A stretch of 64,000 nucleotides of DNA. Origin: M3 sp045133615. Its GTDB lineage: Bacteria > Bacteroidota > Bacteroidia > Bacteroidales > Muribaculaceae. The first letter of the stretch is position 1, and each line of letters opens with the position of its first letter. The DNA lies in NCBI GenBank assembly GCA_045133615.1, contig JBGUUQ010000056.1, positions 47,537 to 111,536 of the forward strand. The letters are read 5' to 3'. The notes below the pieces were generated by a model that was given only the letters and a program-made list of their open reading frames with translations, searched no databases and was not told the DNA's origin. The translations under genes and the position numbers were made by a program. Below, piece after piece: positions 16,436 through 24,898 of the stretch.

Positions 16436-18496
16436 ATGCAAAAATATAACAGAATAATATCCGTAATATCGGGCTTGATGATGACCGCTGTGTCTGTCGT
16501 GGCTCAAGATATATGGAAAATTGAGGTGGAAAACGTCACTCCCGATAATTACTATGGCGTGACAGTTGCCAACGGACAGGTGGGTATCGTTTCGTCTCCC
16601 GACCCGTTGTGTGTGGAACGTGTAGTGTTGGGCGGTGTATGGGATATTTATGGCCGTCATCGTGTCAACAATTTTGTACACGGCATAAAAATGCTTGATA
16701 TTGAAATGCGTATCGATGGTTCGCGCATGGCTCGTACCAACATCAGCAATTACCGTCAAGTACTCAACATGTACGATGGAATGTTTGAAGGGGAGTTTGA
16801 CTATAAGGACAAGGCTCATGTGGAATATCGCTACGGAGCATTGCGCCATCTGCCTTATTCGTGCTTTATGGAGGTGACTGTCACTCCGAAAAAAGCAATC
16901 ACCATGTCGGCGGAAAATATTCTCTCGGTACATGAATCGTGCAACCGTGCGAGCGAGTTTTTCACCACGGTGAAGAATGGTATTGATACCTATAATGTCT
17001 CCACCACCACAGCTTACACTCCTACGAGAGGAATTGAAATCGGTGCTGCATCGACAATCATTCGCGACCCGAATTACCCACTTCCTGAAATAGCTCATTA
17101 CAGCAATCGCGGTACGGGCGAACACTCACAGCAGATAGTTGTGGACCTCGAAGCAGGCAAGCCCTATACGTTCCATGTTCTCGGAACGACGCTCTCAAAT
17201 GTGCGTCATCAAGATGTGCGCAATGAACTTGAACGCATGGCGTTGTTTATGGCGGTCGAAGGACCTACTCGTTTGCTTAAAAAGCATACTGATGCGTGGC
17301 ATAAACTGTGGGAGAGCGATATCGTGATTGAAGGCGACAATCAGTCGCAGCAGGATGTGCATAATATGCTTTTCCATGCCTACGGATTCTTGCGTGCGGA
17401 TTCACGCATGTCACATTCTCCGATGGGACTGTCTGGATTCGGCTACAATGGTCATGTGTTCTGGGATGCGGAAACGTGGGTGTTCCCGGCGATTCTTCTG
17501 CTACAGCCCGAAATGGCAAAATCGATGCTCGACTATCGTTTCGACCGCTTGGAAGCTGCAAAATGGAATGCCTACAAGCATGGCTATCGTGGTGCAAAAT
17601 TTCCGTGGGAAAGCTCGGCATCAGGCTTTGAAGACCTTGCGCCCCACAACCATTATGGCAATTTTGAAGATCATGTGACTGCTGATATTGCTATTGCAGC
17701 ATGGCAATACTATCAAGTGACTCAAGACCTTGATTGGCTCAAAGAAACTGGTTTCCCGATTATTAAAGAGTGTGCCGACTTTTGGGTGAGCCGTGTTGAT
17801 GAAAATCCCGCAGGGGGTTACGACTTGATTAACGTAATCGGTGCCGACGAGTGGAATGTCAGCCTTCGCGGTGGCAAAAATGTAGACAATAATGCCTACA
17901 CCATCGGAACAGTGAAAACCAACCTCGACATAGCGCAAAAAGCCGCAAAACTCGTCGGTGGAAAGGTAGATGCCCAATGGGCAAAAGTGGCTGCCGGACT
18001 GAAATTCAAATACCTCGATAATGGTGTGATAAGAGAGCATGACACCTATGTGGACGGCACCAAGACCAAGCAGGCTGATGTCGCACTCCTCGCTTATCCG
18101 CTCAACTTGCTGACTGGCAAAGACGAAATACGTAAGAATTTGGAGTACTATATTGCTACTGTTCCCCGTAAGTCTACACCGGCAATGTCTAAATCGGTCT
18201 ATTCGATTCTCTATTCCCGCATCGGCGATGCCGACAATGCGTGGTATTATTTCCAAGATTCCTATATTCCTAATCTTAATGCTCCGTTCCGTGTGATTGC
18301 CGAGTTTGACGGTGGTACCAATCCGTTCTTCATTACCGGAGCGGGCGGTACGCTTCAATCGATTCTTATGGGCTTCGGAGGTTTACAAATCACCGATCAA
18401 GGCGTGGTGGCAGGCAAATCGGCTGTTCCCTCGCAGTGGACGGGACTTACATTGAAAGGAATTGGTGTTGACAAAAAAACTTATAAAATAAAATGA
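16436..18496 (+). CDS. Secreted GH65-like alpha-glucosidase (kojibiose hydrolase / PGGHG-like)
   Basis: 686 residues from ATG 16436; a TTG two codons upstream is less likely. Signal peptide about residues 1-22 (ending SVVA before QDIW). The (alpha/alpha)6 catalytic domain shows the GH65 hallmark GFGYNGHVFWDAETWVFP near residue 335, then KFPWESSASGFED, and the region GADEWNVS with VDNNAYTIG near 470-485, where the general acid Glu of the family lies. KTKQADVALLAYPL near 545 matches the phosphate/water-binding region. Closest recalled relatives are hydrolases rather than phosphorylases (kojibiose hydrolase; protein-glucosylgalactosyl-hydroxylysine glucosidase). The 201-base gap before it holds a short CCCC-GCAA-GGGG hairpin at 16350-16361 and no clear promoter. 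Its stop codon overlaps the next start (ATGA), so translation is coupled to the GDPD-SGNH gene. Confidence 0.82.
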   Translation: MQKYNRIISVISGLMMTAVSVVAQDIWKIEVENVTPDNYYGVTVANGQVGIVSSPDPLCVERVVLGGVWDIYGRHRVNNFVHGIKMLDIEMRIDGSRMARTNISNYRQVLNMYDGMFEGEFDYKDKAHVEYRYGALRHLPYSCFMEVTVTPKKAITMSAENILSVHESCNRASEFFTTVKNGIDTYNVSTTTAYTPTRGIEIGAASTIIRDPNYPLPEIAHYSNRGTGEHSQQIVVDLEAGKPYTFHVLGTTLSNVRHQDVRNELERMALFMAVEGPTRLLKKHTDAWHKLWESDIVIEGDNQSQQDVHNMLFHAYGFLRADSRMSHSPMGLSGFGYNGHVFWDAETWVFPAILLLQPEMAKSMLDYRFDRLEAAKWNAYKHGYRGAKFPWESSASGFEDLAPHNHYGNFEDHVTADIAIAAWQYYQVTQDLDWLKETGFPIIKECADFWVSRVDENPAGGYDLINVIGADEWNVSLRGGKNVDNNAYTIGTVKTNLDIAQKAAKLVGGKVDAQWAKVAAGLKFKYLDNGVIREHDTYVDGTKTKQADVALLAYPLNLLTGKDEIRKNLEYYIATVPRKSTPAMSKSVYSILYSRIGDADNAWYYFQDSYIPNLNAPFRVIAEFDGGTNPFFITGAGGTLQSILMGFGGLQITDQGVVAGKSAVPSQWTGLTLKGIGVDKKTYKIK

Positions 18497-20055
18497 TGAA
18501 ATCGTTATTATTCTCACTTTGTATTCTATCTGCGACTACGAGTTTCGGCGCAACGCGAGCCGACTCGATTAGAGCCAAAATGCTCGACCCGACAAATACG
18601 GAGGTTCTGGTGGCAGTGCATCGCGGCGATTGGCGCAACTATGCCGAAAACTCTATCGAGGGTATTGAAAGTACAATCCGTATGGGAGCCGACATTGTCG
18701 AACTCGACTTGCAGCGTACGGTCGATGGTGAACTCATACTTATGCACGACCGCAAAATCGACCGTTCTACCACCGGAAAGGGTAAAGTAAAAGAAATTAC
18801 TCTCGACAGCATCCGCCGGGTATATCTCCGTAGCGGAGTAGGGGAGAAAACTCCATACCGAGTGCCGACACTCGAAGAGGCTCTTTTGGCTCTTAAGGGA
18901 AAGGTGCTTGTAAATCTCGATAAGGCTTTCGACTATTTCGACCAAGTGATGGAAATAGCCGAGCGCACCGGTACCACTTCGCAACTCATCATGAAGAGCG
19001 GAGCATCGGCCAAAGAGGTGAAAGAGAAGTATGGACAATACCTTGATCGCGTGATTTATATGCCGGTGGTTCGTATCGACAAGCCGGGAGCCGTAGACAA
19101 GGTGAAAGATTATATCGACGTGATTAATCCGCCGGCTTTCGAGTTGACTTACGCCGATTCGACATGCACGGTAGGGTATGAACTTCGTGCGCTTCTCGAA
19201 GGGAAACACCGTATATGGTATAACTCTCTGTGGGGATCACTCGCCGGAGGACACGATGACTTTGCATCGCTTAAAAAGTCGGCTGATGGATTCGGTTTCC
19301 TTCTCGACAGTCTCGGTGCGACGATGATTCAGACCGACCAACCGGCTTATCTGTTGGGCTATCTTTATGACCGCAAGAATAAACCGTTTTATTGCGACAA
19401 AAAGACATACGACCGAGTAAAGCGTGAAGAGAAAATCAAAAAACGTTCGCAAGATTGGGCACAATTTGGCCGTTATGAAGAGGCTAACGCTTCGCTTGCC
19501 AAGCGACCCGACGTGGTGTTTATCGGCAATTCAATCACCGACGGGTGGGCACGCCAACGTCCCGAATTTTTCGAGGCTCACAATATTGCCGGTCGTGGTA
19601 TCAGCGGACAGACATCGTCGCAGATGCTCGTGCGTTTCCAAAGCGATGTAGTGAACCTTCGCCCGAAAGCAGTGGTGATTCTTGCGGGAACAAACGATAT
19701 CGCATGCAACACAGGACGAATTTCGCTCGAACATATCAAGCAAAACATTATGTCGATGTGCCAGATAGCAAAAGCCAATGGTATTCAGCCGGTAATCGCA
19801 TCGGTGCTTCCGTCGACCGGTTTCCGTTGGAATCCTGCCGTAGCTCCGGCTGATGATATTCGCGCTCTCAACAAGATGCTTGCCGATTATGCCCGTGAGA
19901 ATAAATTTATATATGTAGACTATCATTCGGCTTTGGCTAATGAGCAGGGGGGACTTCCCGAATCGCTCAGCCACGACGGATGCCATCCCAATGCCGATTG
20001 CTATGCAATCATGGAGTCTATCGTATTGAAATCGATTGCCAAATATATAAAATGA
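18493..20055 (+). CDS. GDPD-SGNH fusion: glycerophosphodiester phosphodiesterase plus SGNH/GDSL esterase
   Basis: 520 residues, starting in a 4-base ATGA overlap with the GH65 gene. Signal peptide about residues 1-20 (ending SFGA). Residues ~35-300 are a GDPD TIM barrel with HRGDW near 43, VELDLQRTVDGELILMHD near 69-86, LNLDK-like VLVNLDKAF, and the usual first His and metal-binding Glu/Asp pair in place. Residues ~335-520 are an SGNH hydrolase with all four blocks: FIGNSITDGW (Ser near 345), GRGISGQTSSQ, LAGTNDI and DGCHPNADCY with the Asp-x-x-His pair. The first half would hydrolyse glycerophosphodiesters to glycerol 3-phosphate and an alcohol; the second would remove ester-linked acyl or acetyl groups. 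One polypeptide with both suggests a substrate that carries both bonds. The GlpT-like carrier three genes on fits glycerol 3-phosphate release. Confidence 0.88.
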   Translation: MMKSLLFSLCILSATTSFGATRADSIRAKMLDPTNTEVLVAVHRGDWRNYAENSIEGIESTIRMGADIVELDLQRTVDGELILMHDRKIDRSTTGKGKVKEITLDSIRRVYLRSGVGEKTPYRVPTLEEALLALKGKVLVNLDKAFDYFDQVMEIAERTGTTSQLIMKSGASAKEVKEKYGQYLDRVIYMPVVRIDKPGAVDKVKDYIDVINPPAFELTYADSTCTVGYELRALLEGKHRIWYNSLWGSLAGGHDDFASLKKSADGFGFLLDSLGATMIQTDQPAYLLGYLYDRKNKPFYCDKKTYDRVKREEKIKKRSQDWAQFGRYEEANASLAKRPDVVFIGNSITDGWARQRPEFFEAHNIAGRGISGQTSSQMLVRFQSDVVNLRPKAVVILAGTNDIACNTGRISLEHIKQNIMSMCQIAKANGIQPVIASVLPSTGFRWNPAVAPADDIRALNKMLADYARENKFIYVDYHSALANEQGGLPESLSHDGCHPNADCYAIMESIVLKSIAKYIK

Positions 20056-20870
20056 CCATGAAATACGGATTAATAGGTGCTATATTGCTCGGAGTCTCTG
20101 CGTCTGTATCGGCGCAGACAGCTCCCGAGCCTATAAAATTATGGCAAAACGATACTCTTGCAACTGAGATTACCGTTTACCCCGCCGATAAAACTAAAAA
20201 TACCGGAATCGGTATTGTGGTATGTCCCGGAGGCAGCTACGCTTTTGTCTCGATGCCCAATGAGGGTACGCCTGTCGGAGAATGGCTTTCCGAAAATGGG
20301 ATAACCGCCGTTGTGTTGAATTATCGAATACCTGAAGGTGATTGTACTCGTCCTATCGACGATGCCCGTGAGGCAATGCGCTATCTGCGTCGTAATGCCG
20401 AGCGTTGGGGCGTGGATAAGTCGAATGTGGGAATATGGGGATTTTCTGCCGGCGGACATCTTGCATCCACGGTTTCCACTCACTATGCCGACTCACTCTC
20501 ATTCCCCGATTTTTCGGTTCTCTACTATCCGGTGATTTCTCATCGTAAGGATTTGCGCCACCAACGTTCGTTTAATAATCTTGTGGGCGAAAAGCGTAAT
20601 CGTGCCGACTACGCCGACTATTCCAACGAACTTCAGGTCGACCGCAACACTCCTCCCGCATTGCTGATTCTTAGTGATGACGATCCTACGGTGCCGCCCC
20701 TCAATGCCGTTGCGTATTATGAAGCGTTGAAACGCTATGACATTTCCGCAGCTATGTATATTTTCCCCGTGGGGCGTCACGGCTACGGATTTAAAGAAGA
20801 ATTTCCATATCAATCCATATCGCGACAGCTTATCCTCGACTGGCTCACTCGCGATAAGAATAAAAAATAA
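20052..20870 (+). CDS. Secreted alpha/beta-hydrolase (acetyl-xylan-esterase / BD-FAE-like)
   Basis: 272 residues from ATG 20052, which overlaps the previous stop as ATGA; ATG 20058 is an equally good alternative start two codons later. Signal peptide about residues 1-21 (ending SVSA before QTAPEP). The oxyanion region is VVCPGGSYAF near 56, the nucleophile elbow is GFSAGGHLAS near 131, the acid is in SDDDPTVP near 207 and the catalytic His is in GRHGYGF near 241. This is the BD-FAE/Aes-like hydrolase set that removes acetyl, feruloyl or related acyl groups from glycans. Coupled to the GDPD-SGNH gene and 6 bases before the transporter gene, it belongs to the same operon and would remove ester decorations from its substrate. 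The true acyl group is unknown. Confidence 0.88.
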   Translation: MTMKYGLIGAILLGVSASVSAQTAPEPIKLWQNDTLATEITVYPADKTKNTGIGIVVCPGGSYAFVSMPNEGTPVGEWLSENGITAVVLNYRIPEGDCTRPIDDAREAMRYLRRNAERWGVDKSNVGIWGFSAGGHLASTVSTHYADSLSFPDFSVLYYPVISHRKDLRHQRSFNNLVGEKRNRADYADYSNELQVDRNTPPALLILSDDDPTVPPLNAVAYYEALKRYDISAAMYIFPVGRHGYGFKEEFPYQSISRQLILDWLTRDKNKK

Positions 20871-20876
20871 TAATCC

Positions 20877-22211
20877 ATGAGTATATTCAAATATTTCGCC
20901 ATGTCACAGCCCGCCGAGCAGATGCTCGATGCGGATGAAGCCAAACGTCGATACAGTCGCTTGCGTTGGCAGATTTTTATTGCCGCAACTCTCGGCTACG
21001 GACTGTTTTATGTGTGTCGATTGAGTCTTAACGTTATCAAGAAACCGATTGTGGATGCCGGTGTGCTTTCAGAAGCGGAACTCGGTATTATCGGTTCGGG
21101 GCTGTTTATCACCTATGCCGTAGGTAAGTTTACCAACGGATTTCTCGCCGACCGTTCCAACGTGCGCCGATTCATGTCGGTGGGACTGCTTGTGTCGGCA
21201 CTTGTCAACCTTCTGTTGGGTTATTTCTATTCGTTTGGCGTCTTTACCGTGCTGTGGGCCATCAACGGATGGGCTCAGTCGATGGGTGCAGCTCCGTGTG
21301 TAGTGACTCTTTCTCGTTGGTATAGCAATAAAGAGCGCGGTTCGTTCTACGGCTTTTGGTCATCGAGCCACAACATCGGTGAGGCAATAACGTTTATTGC
21401 CACTTCGGTCATTGTTGCCGCTTACGGATGGCAATGGGGCTTCCGAGGAGCCGGTCTGCTCGGACTTATCGGAGTGTTGATAATCGCCATTTTCATGCGC
21501 GATACCCCTCAGTCGTGTGGACTTCCCGCTCCTGATGTCGCGACGAAAAAAACAGAAGAAAAAGAGGATAAGAAAAGTATCGGCGAGTATCAGAAGCAAG
21601 TGCTTCGCAATCCCGCCATCTGGATGCTTGCTCTTGGCAGCGCATTTATGTATATTTCGCGCTACGCAGTCAATTCATGGGGTATTTTCTTCCTTGAAGC
21701 CAATAAAGATTACACGAATATCGAAGCAAGTTCGATTGTCTCGATTAGCTCCGTTTGCGGCATTATAGGTACGATACTATCAGGCTGGGTGTCCGACAAA
21801 CTTTTCAAAGGGCGTCGCAATGTCCCCGCTCTGATATTTGGCGTGATGAATGTGGTGAGTCTTTGTATGTTCCTCCTTATTCCCGCCGGAAACTTCGTGC
21901 TCGACGTTGCCTCGATGATTATTTTCGGTCTTGCCATCGGAGCGTTGATATGCTATCTTGGCGGATTGATGGCCGTGGATATTGCTTCAAAGAAAGCGTC
22001 GGGAGCAGCACTCGGCGTAGTAGGTATTGCCAGCTATATAGGCGCAGGCGTGCAGGAACTTGTCAGCGGATTCACGATTGAAGGCAACAAGGAACTTGTA
22101 AACGGAGTTCAGGTCTACGACTTCTCGGTCGTTACATGGTTCTGGATTGGGGCATCGATACTCTCTGTATTGTGCGTCCTATGTGTGTGGAATGCTAAAC
22201 CGCAAGAATAG
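20877..22211 (+). CDS. Major-facilitator organophosphate:phosphate antiporter, GlpT/UhpT-like
   Basis: 444 residues with about 12 membrane segments. The N-terminal half carries OPA-family traits: a cytosolic start with RLRWQIFIAATLGYGLFYVCR, the segment SLNVIKKPIVDAG, FTNGFLADRSNVRRFM in the loop between helices 2 and 3, and GWAQSMGAAPCVVTLSRWY with NKERGSFYGFWSSSHN around helices 4-5, closely resembling GlpT. A charged central loop (KKTEEKEDKK) separates the halves. OPA carriers exchange glycerol 3-phosphate or hexose phosphates for phosphate in the inner membrane. As the last gene after GH65, GDPD-SGNH and an esterase, import of glycerol 3-phosphate or a sugar phosphate made in the periplasm is the simplest reading. 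The sequence alone does not separate GlpT from UhpT or related specificities, so no symbol is given. Confidence 0.9.
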   Translation: MSIFKYFAMSQPAEQMLDADEAKRRYSRLRWQIFIAATLGYGLFYVCRLSLNVIKKPIVDAGVLSEAELGIIGSGLFITYAVGKFTNGFLADRSNVRRFMSVGLLVSALVNLLLGYFYSFGVFTVLWAINGWAQSMGAAPCVVTLSRWYSNKERGSFYGFWSSSHNIGEAITFIATSVIVAAYGWQWGFRGAGLLGLIGVLIIAIFMRDTPQSCGLPAPDVATKKTEEKEDKKSIGEYQKQVLRNPAIWMLALGSAFMYISRYAVNSWGIFFLEANKDYTNIEASSIVSISSVCGIIGTILSGWVSDKLFKGRRNVPALIFGVMNVVSLCMFLLIPAGNFVLDVASMIIFGLAIGALICYLGGLMAVDIASKKASGAALGVVGIASYIGAGVQELVSGFTIEGNKELVNGVQVYDFSVVTWFWIGASILSVLCVLCVWNAKPQE

Positions 22212-22238
22212 CAGTTTTCATGTGATATAATGGGTATT

Positions 22239-22314
22239 CAGGGCGACTGTCGCGATTGACAGCCGCCCTGATTGTATATAATGACAGCGACCAATCAATC
22301 GATTGGTCGCTGTC
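22239..22314. terminator. Two adjacent hairpins between the GlpT-like gene and tRNA-Leu, probable bidirectional terminator region
   Basis: The first hairpin (22239-22270) pairs CAGGGCG and CTGTC with GACAG and CGCCCTG around one mismatch. The second (22283-22314) is a perfect 14-bp stem, GACAGCGACCAATC with GATTGGTCGCTGTC, around a 4-base loop. Neither has a strong T run, but they sit exactly between converging transcripts (transporter on plus, tRNA on minus). Confidence 0.55.
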
Positions 22315-22321
22315 GTCGTTG

Positions 22322-22405
22322 TGGTGCCCGGAACAGGACTCGAACCTGCACGCCTCGCAGCACTCGCACCTGAAACGAGCGCGTCTACCATTCCGCCACC
22401 CGGGC
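22322..22405 (-). tRNA. tRNA-Leu (anticodon CAG)
   Basis: On the minus strand the acceptor arm starts GCCCGGG and ends TCCGGGC-A-CCA, giving seven pairs with one G-U; the CCA is encoded. The anticodon stem CTCGT/GCGAG holds the loop TTCAGGT, so the anticodon is CAG and it reads CUG. A long variable arm (GTGCTGCGAGGC region) before the GTTCGAGTC T-loop confirms a class II leucine tRNA. Confidence 0.95.
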
Positions 22406-22415
22406 ATTGCGACTG

Positions 22416-22423
22416 CAAAGGTA
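22416..22423 (-). promoter_or_regulatory. -7 promoter element (TACCTTTG) for tRNA-Leu
   Basis: TACCTTTG on the minus strand matches the Bacteroidetes TAnnTTTG consensus 10 bases before the tRNA. It overlaps the left arm of an inverted repeat, GACTGCAAA at 22411-22419 with TTTGCAGTC at 22448-22456. No clear -33 box is seen. Confidence 0.6.
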
Positions 22424-22468
22424 ACGTTTTATTTCGGAAATATCACTTTTGCAGTCGGAAAAATTTCG

Positions 22469-24817
22469 TTATTCGATGCTTGAATAGTCCAATGGCGGGT
22501 CGAAGTAGCGACTGAGTGATGGTAAGTCCATTTTCATCGATGGTATGGCAAAGCCTGTCCCGCTGAAATATTCATCGCATTTTTGTTGTAGCTGTATTTT
22601 TGCGTCATCAAGTCCGTAGCTTTCTGCAAGGAGTTGTGCGCCCTTGTCGTTGGTTGCTGTTACCTCTATTTTGTTCCCTTTTGCGACGAGTGTCACTACT
22701 GTGCCGGGATTGACTTCGATGTCGAAGTCTTCGTAGCACTCAATGGAGAAATGCAGCGTTGCCGATAGGTTTACGGCGCGATAAGCATATACACGGCAGT
22801 CGCCGGTGCGTTCATAGCCACCTTCGAGATGTCCTTTGCCGATAAATTGCGAATACTGAAGCGATGTAAGTGCAGAGGGGATATGAGGTGTGATGAGGAT
22901 TCTCTTCGACAGCATCTGGGGGTTGATGCCGAGGAAGCATTGATACCACACGCGAATCTGTTCGGCGTTGCTCCATGCCTGGAGGAATGTGCCGGAGCGG
23001 CGTGCCCACGATGCACCTTCACGGGGCCAAGCGTCGGCGTTTTCCGAGAGACTGCCGACTGCACCTTCAGCGAGTGCCTGACGGTTCATGTTGGAGAAAA
23101 GTTGCCAAGCGATGTCCTGTTGCCCGGCTTCAATCATGCGTTGCATAGCCATACCATTGTTCCACAGCCATATTGTGCCGTTGTGGTAGGCATCATCTTT
23201 GTGATAGTGGTGCCAATTTTCGTGGTACGGGTGGAATTGCGGGTCGTTTTGGTCGAGCGATGCCACACCCCACGGATACACGAGACGCGTCCACACGTCG
23301 CGGGTGGCTTGCAGGCGGGTATCGTTGTCGACCACGAGATCGAGAGTGTACAATTGGTTGGGGCGGAATTGTCGGTCGGCAGTTCCGTCGGCGTTGAGGT
23401 GGTCGAAAATCAAAGCCGAACCATTATCCACGAAGTCGCGCTCGAACGCTTGCTGCACTTTGTCGGCCGCCTTGCCCCATCGCGAGGCATCCTCATCCTC
23501 TCCGATTAGCGACGCCATCGAAGCAGCACATCGGAGTTGCTCGTACCATAATGCTTGAATGTCGTTGGCGCGGTTGCCGCGCGGAGAGCAGGGGTATTTG
23601 CCCTGACGCTTTGCATCCATCCAAGTGTCGGCATCGTCGTGGAGCAGATAGCCGTCGGCATCGGTCTGTCGGTCGAGAGCCGCATCGACGCTTAGGGCTA
23701 TCGAGGGGTAGATTGATGCGAGATATTCAGTGTCGCCGGTGTAACAAAGATAGTTGTAGATATCGATTACGAAGCGGGGAGTACCGTCGGCAGTATTGTA
23801 AATGATGCCTTCGAGATTGGCGCGGTTGGGTATGCGTCCCAATGTCGCCGATGTAGAATCAGTGTCTTGGAATTTGGCAAAGTCGCTGAGTATGCTGCGG
23901 GCGGTTTTCCATTGACCGGTGCATAACACAGCTCCCGGCATGGAGATGAACATATCGCGTCCCCAATATTCGTTAAACCACGGCAGACCGGCGTATATGC
24001 CGTTGCCTTGCTGACGGGTGATAAGCTCGTCGGTTGTCAGCACGAGCCAAGCCATCGCCTTGTCCAAAGAGTCGAGATTGGAGGAGACGGGATTTTGGTA
24101 TTTTACCAAATCATTGAGGCGAGTGGAGCGTTCCTGAAGTAGTTTGTCGTGATTCTGGCGGAATGCGAGGGCGAGCGAGTCGCTTTGCCCCCCTTTGCTG
24201 TATGAGATGATAAATCCTTCCGCCTCTTTCCCGGCAGTAAGTCTGTTGCCGTCCCATCGGTATGCCACATCCCGATATGGCAACAGATTGATTGTTGCTT
24301 CCGGTTCCTCTCCGGGGGTAAATTCGATGCCGCGTTCGGTGGCTCGTCCCGGTGAAATCAAGCGCGGGGATAGTTCGATGGCGATGGAATCACCCTTGAT
24401 GTCGGACAGAGAAATAAACAGCACTTCAATGTCGTCGAACATGAAAAACTCTTCGCATGCCGCGTCGAAGCGGCGGGAGATTTTGTGCGGATAGACAGTG
24501 ACATCGGCCGATGTGCGGTCGAGCGGATTGTTGTCGACGATGAGAGTGTAGTCGCTGAGCAGTCGGCGTTTTGCGATGTTCCAGCCGGCATACCAGTTGT
24601 CCCAATCGTTGGAGTGGGTCATGCCATACCAAAAAGCCGATTTTTTATCGGTGAACGAGTATTCGCGTTGAGCATCGGCAGCCACTGCGATGCCGAGGGA
24701 GTCGATACATAAGTCGGTAATCTCCTCTCCGGGGGCACCCAACGGGGTCTTTATATCAGTACACGACATCAGCGACAGCGTGGTTATGGCAATTGCCAAA
24801 AACGAAGTATATTTCAT
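22469..24817 (-). CDS. GH133-type glycogen-debranching-enzyme-like lipoprotein (amylo-alpha-1,6-glucosidase family)
   Basis: 782 residues from ATG 24817; a TTG three codons upstream is less likely. The leader MKYTSFLAIAITTLSLMSC carries a lipobox (LMSC, Cys19), so it is a periplasmic or surface lipoprotein, unlike cytosolic debranching enzymes. The (alpha/alpha)6 domain resembles GDE_C/GH133: GLPWFNEYWGRDMFISMPG near residue 276, LGRIPNRANLEGIIYNTADGTPRF near 330 with acidic residues, DADTWMDAK near 393, RGNRANDIQALWYEQL near 408, and HNGTIWLWNNGMA near 555. The N-terminal ~200 residues are a beta-sandwich with WYGMTHSNDWDNWY. It probably trims alpha-1,6 branches or terminal glucose from alpha-glucans, fitting the amylase genes 4 kb away, though other alpha-linked sugars remain possible. 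Only a weak -7 (TATATTTA) precedes it. Confidence 0.8.
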   Translation of the reverse strand: MKYTSFLAIAITTLSLMSCTDIKTPLGAPGEEITDLCIDSLGIAVAADAQREYSFTDKKSAFWYGMTHSNDWDNWYAGWNIAKRRLLSDYTLIVDNNPLDRTSADVTVYPHKISRRFDAACEEFFMFDDIEVLFISLSDIKGDSIAIELSPRLISPGRATERGIEFTPGEEPEATINLLPYRDVAYRWDGNRLTAGKEAEGFIISYSKGGQSDSLALAFRQNHDKLLQERSTRLNDLVKYQNPVSSNLDSLDKAMAWLVLTTDELITRQQGNGIYAGLPWFNEYWGRDMFISMPGAVLCTGQWKTARSILSDFAKFQDTDSTSATLGRIPNRANLEGIIYNTADGTPRFVIDIYNYLCYTGDTEYLASIYPSIALSVDAALDRQTDADGYLLHDDADTWMDAKRQGKYPCSPRGNRANDIQALWYEQLRCAASMASLIGEDEDASRWGKAADKVQQAFERDFVDNGSALIFDHLNADGTADRQFRPNQLYTLDLVVDNDTRLQATRDVWTRLVYPWGVASLDQNDPQFHPYHENWHHYHKDDAYHNGTIWLWNNGMAMQRMIEAGQQDIAWQLFSNMNRQALAEGAVGSLSENADAWPREGASWARRSGTFLQAWSNAEQIRVWYQCFLGINPQMLSKRILITPHIPSALTSLQYSQFIGKGHLEGGYERTGDCRVYAYRAVNLSATLHFSIECYEDFDIEVNPGTVVTLVAKGNKIEVTATNDKGAQLLAESYGLDDAKIQLQQKCDEYFSGTGFAIPSMKMDLPSLSRYFDPPLDYSSIE

Positions 24818-24898
24818 ATCTATCAAGGTTAATTAGGTATATAAATATACAACGTTTTTTAGCAATGCTTCGTATATTTTTGCAGTTAAATTTCTTTA

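Noticed and set aside
22303..22515. Short plus-strand ORFs reading VVPGTGLEPARL across the tRNA-Leu
   Set aside because: This is the familiar false translation of a tRNA gene read from the opposite strand; the cloverleaf explains the sequence.
22469..24817. Assignment as a trehalase or GH63 enzyme
   Set aside because: The GLPWFNEYWGRD and NRANLEGIIYNTADGT stretches fit debranching-enzyme (GH133-like) domains better, although the two fold families are related.
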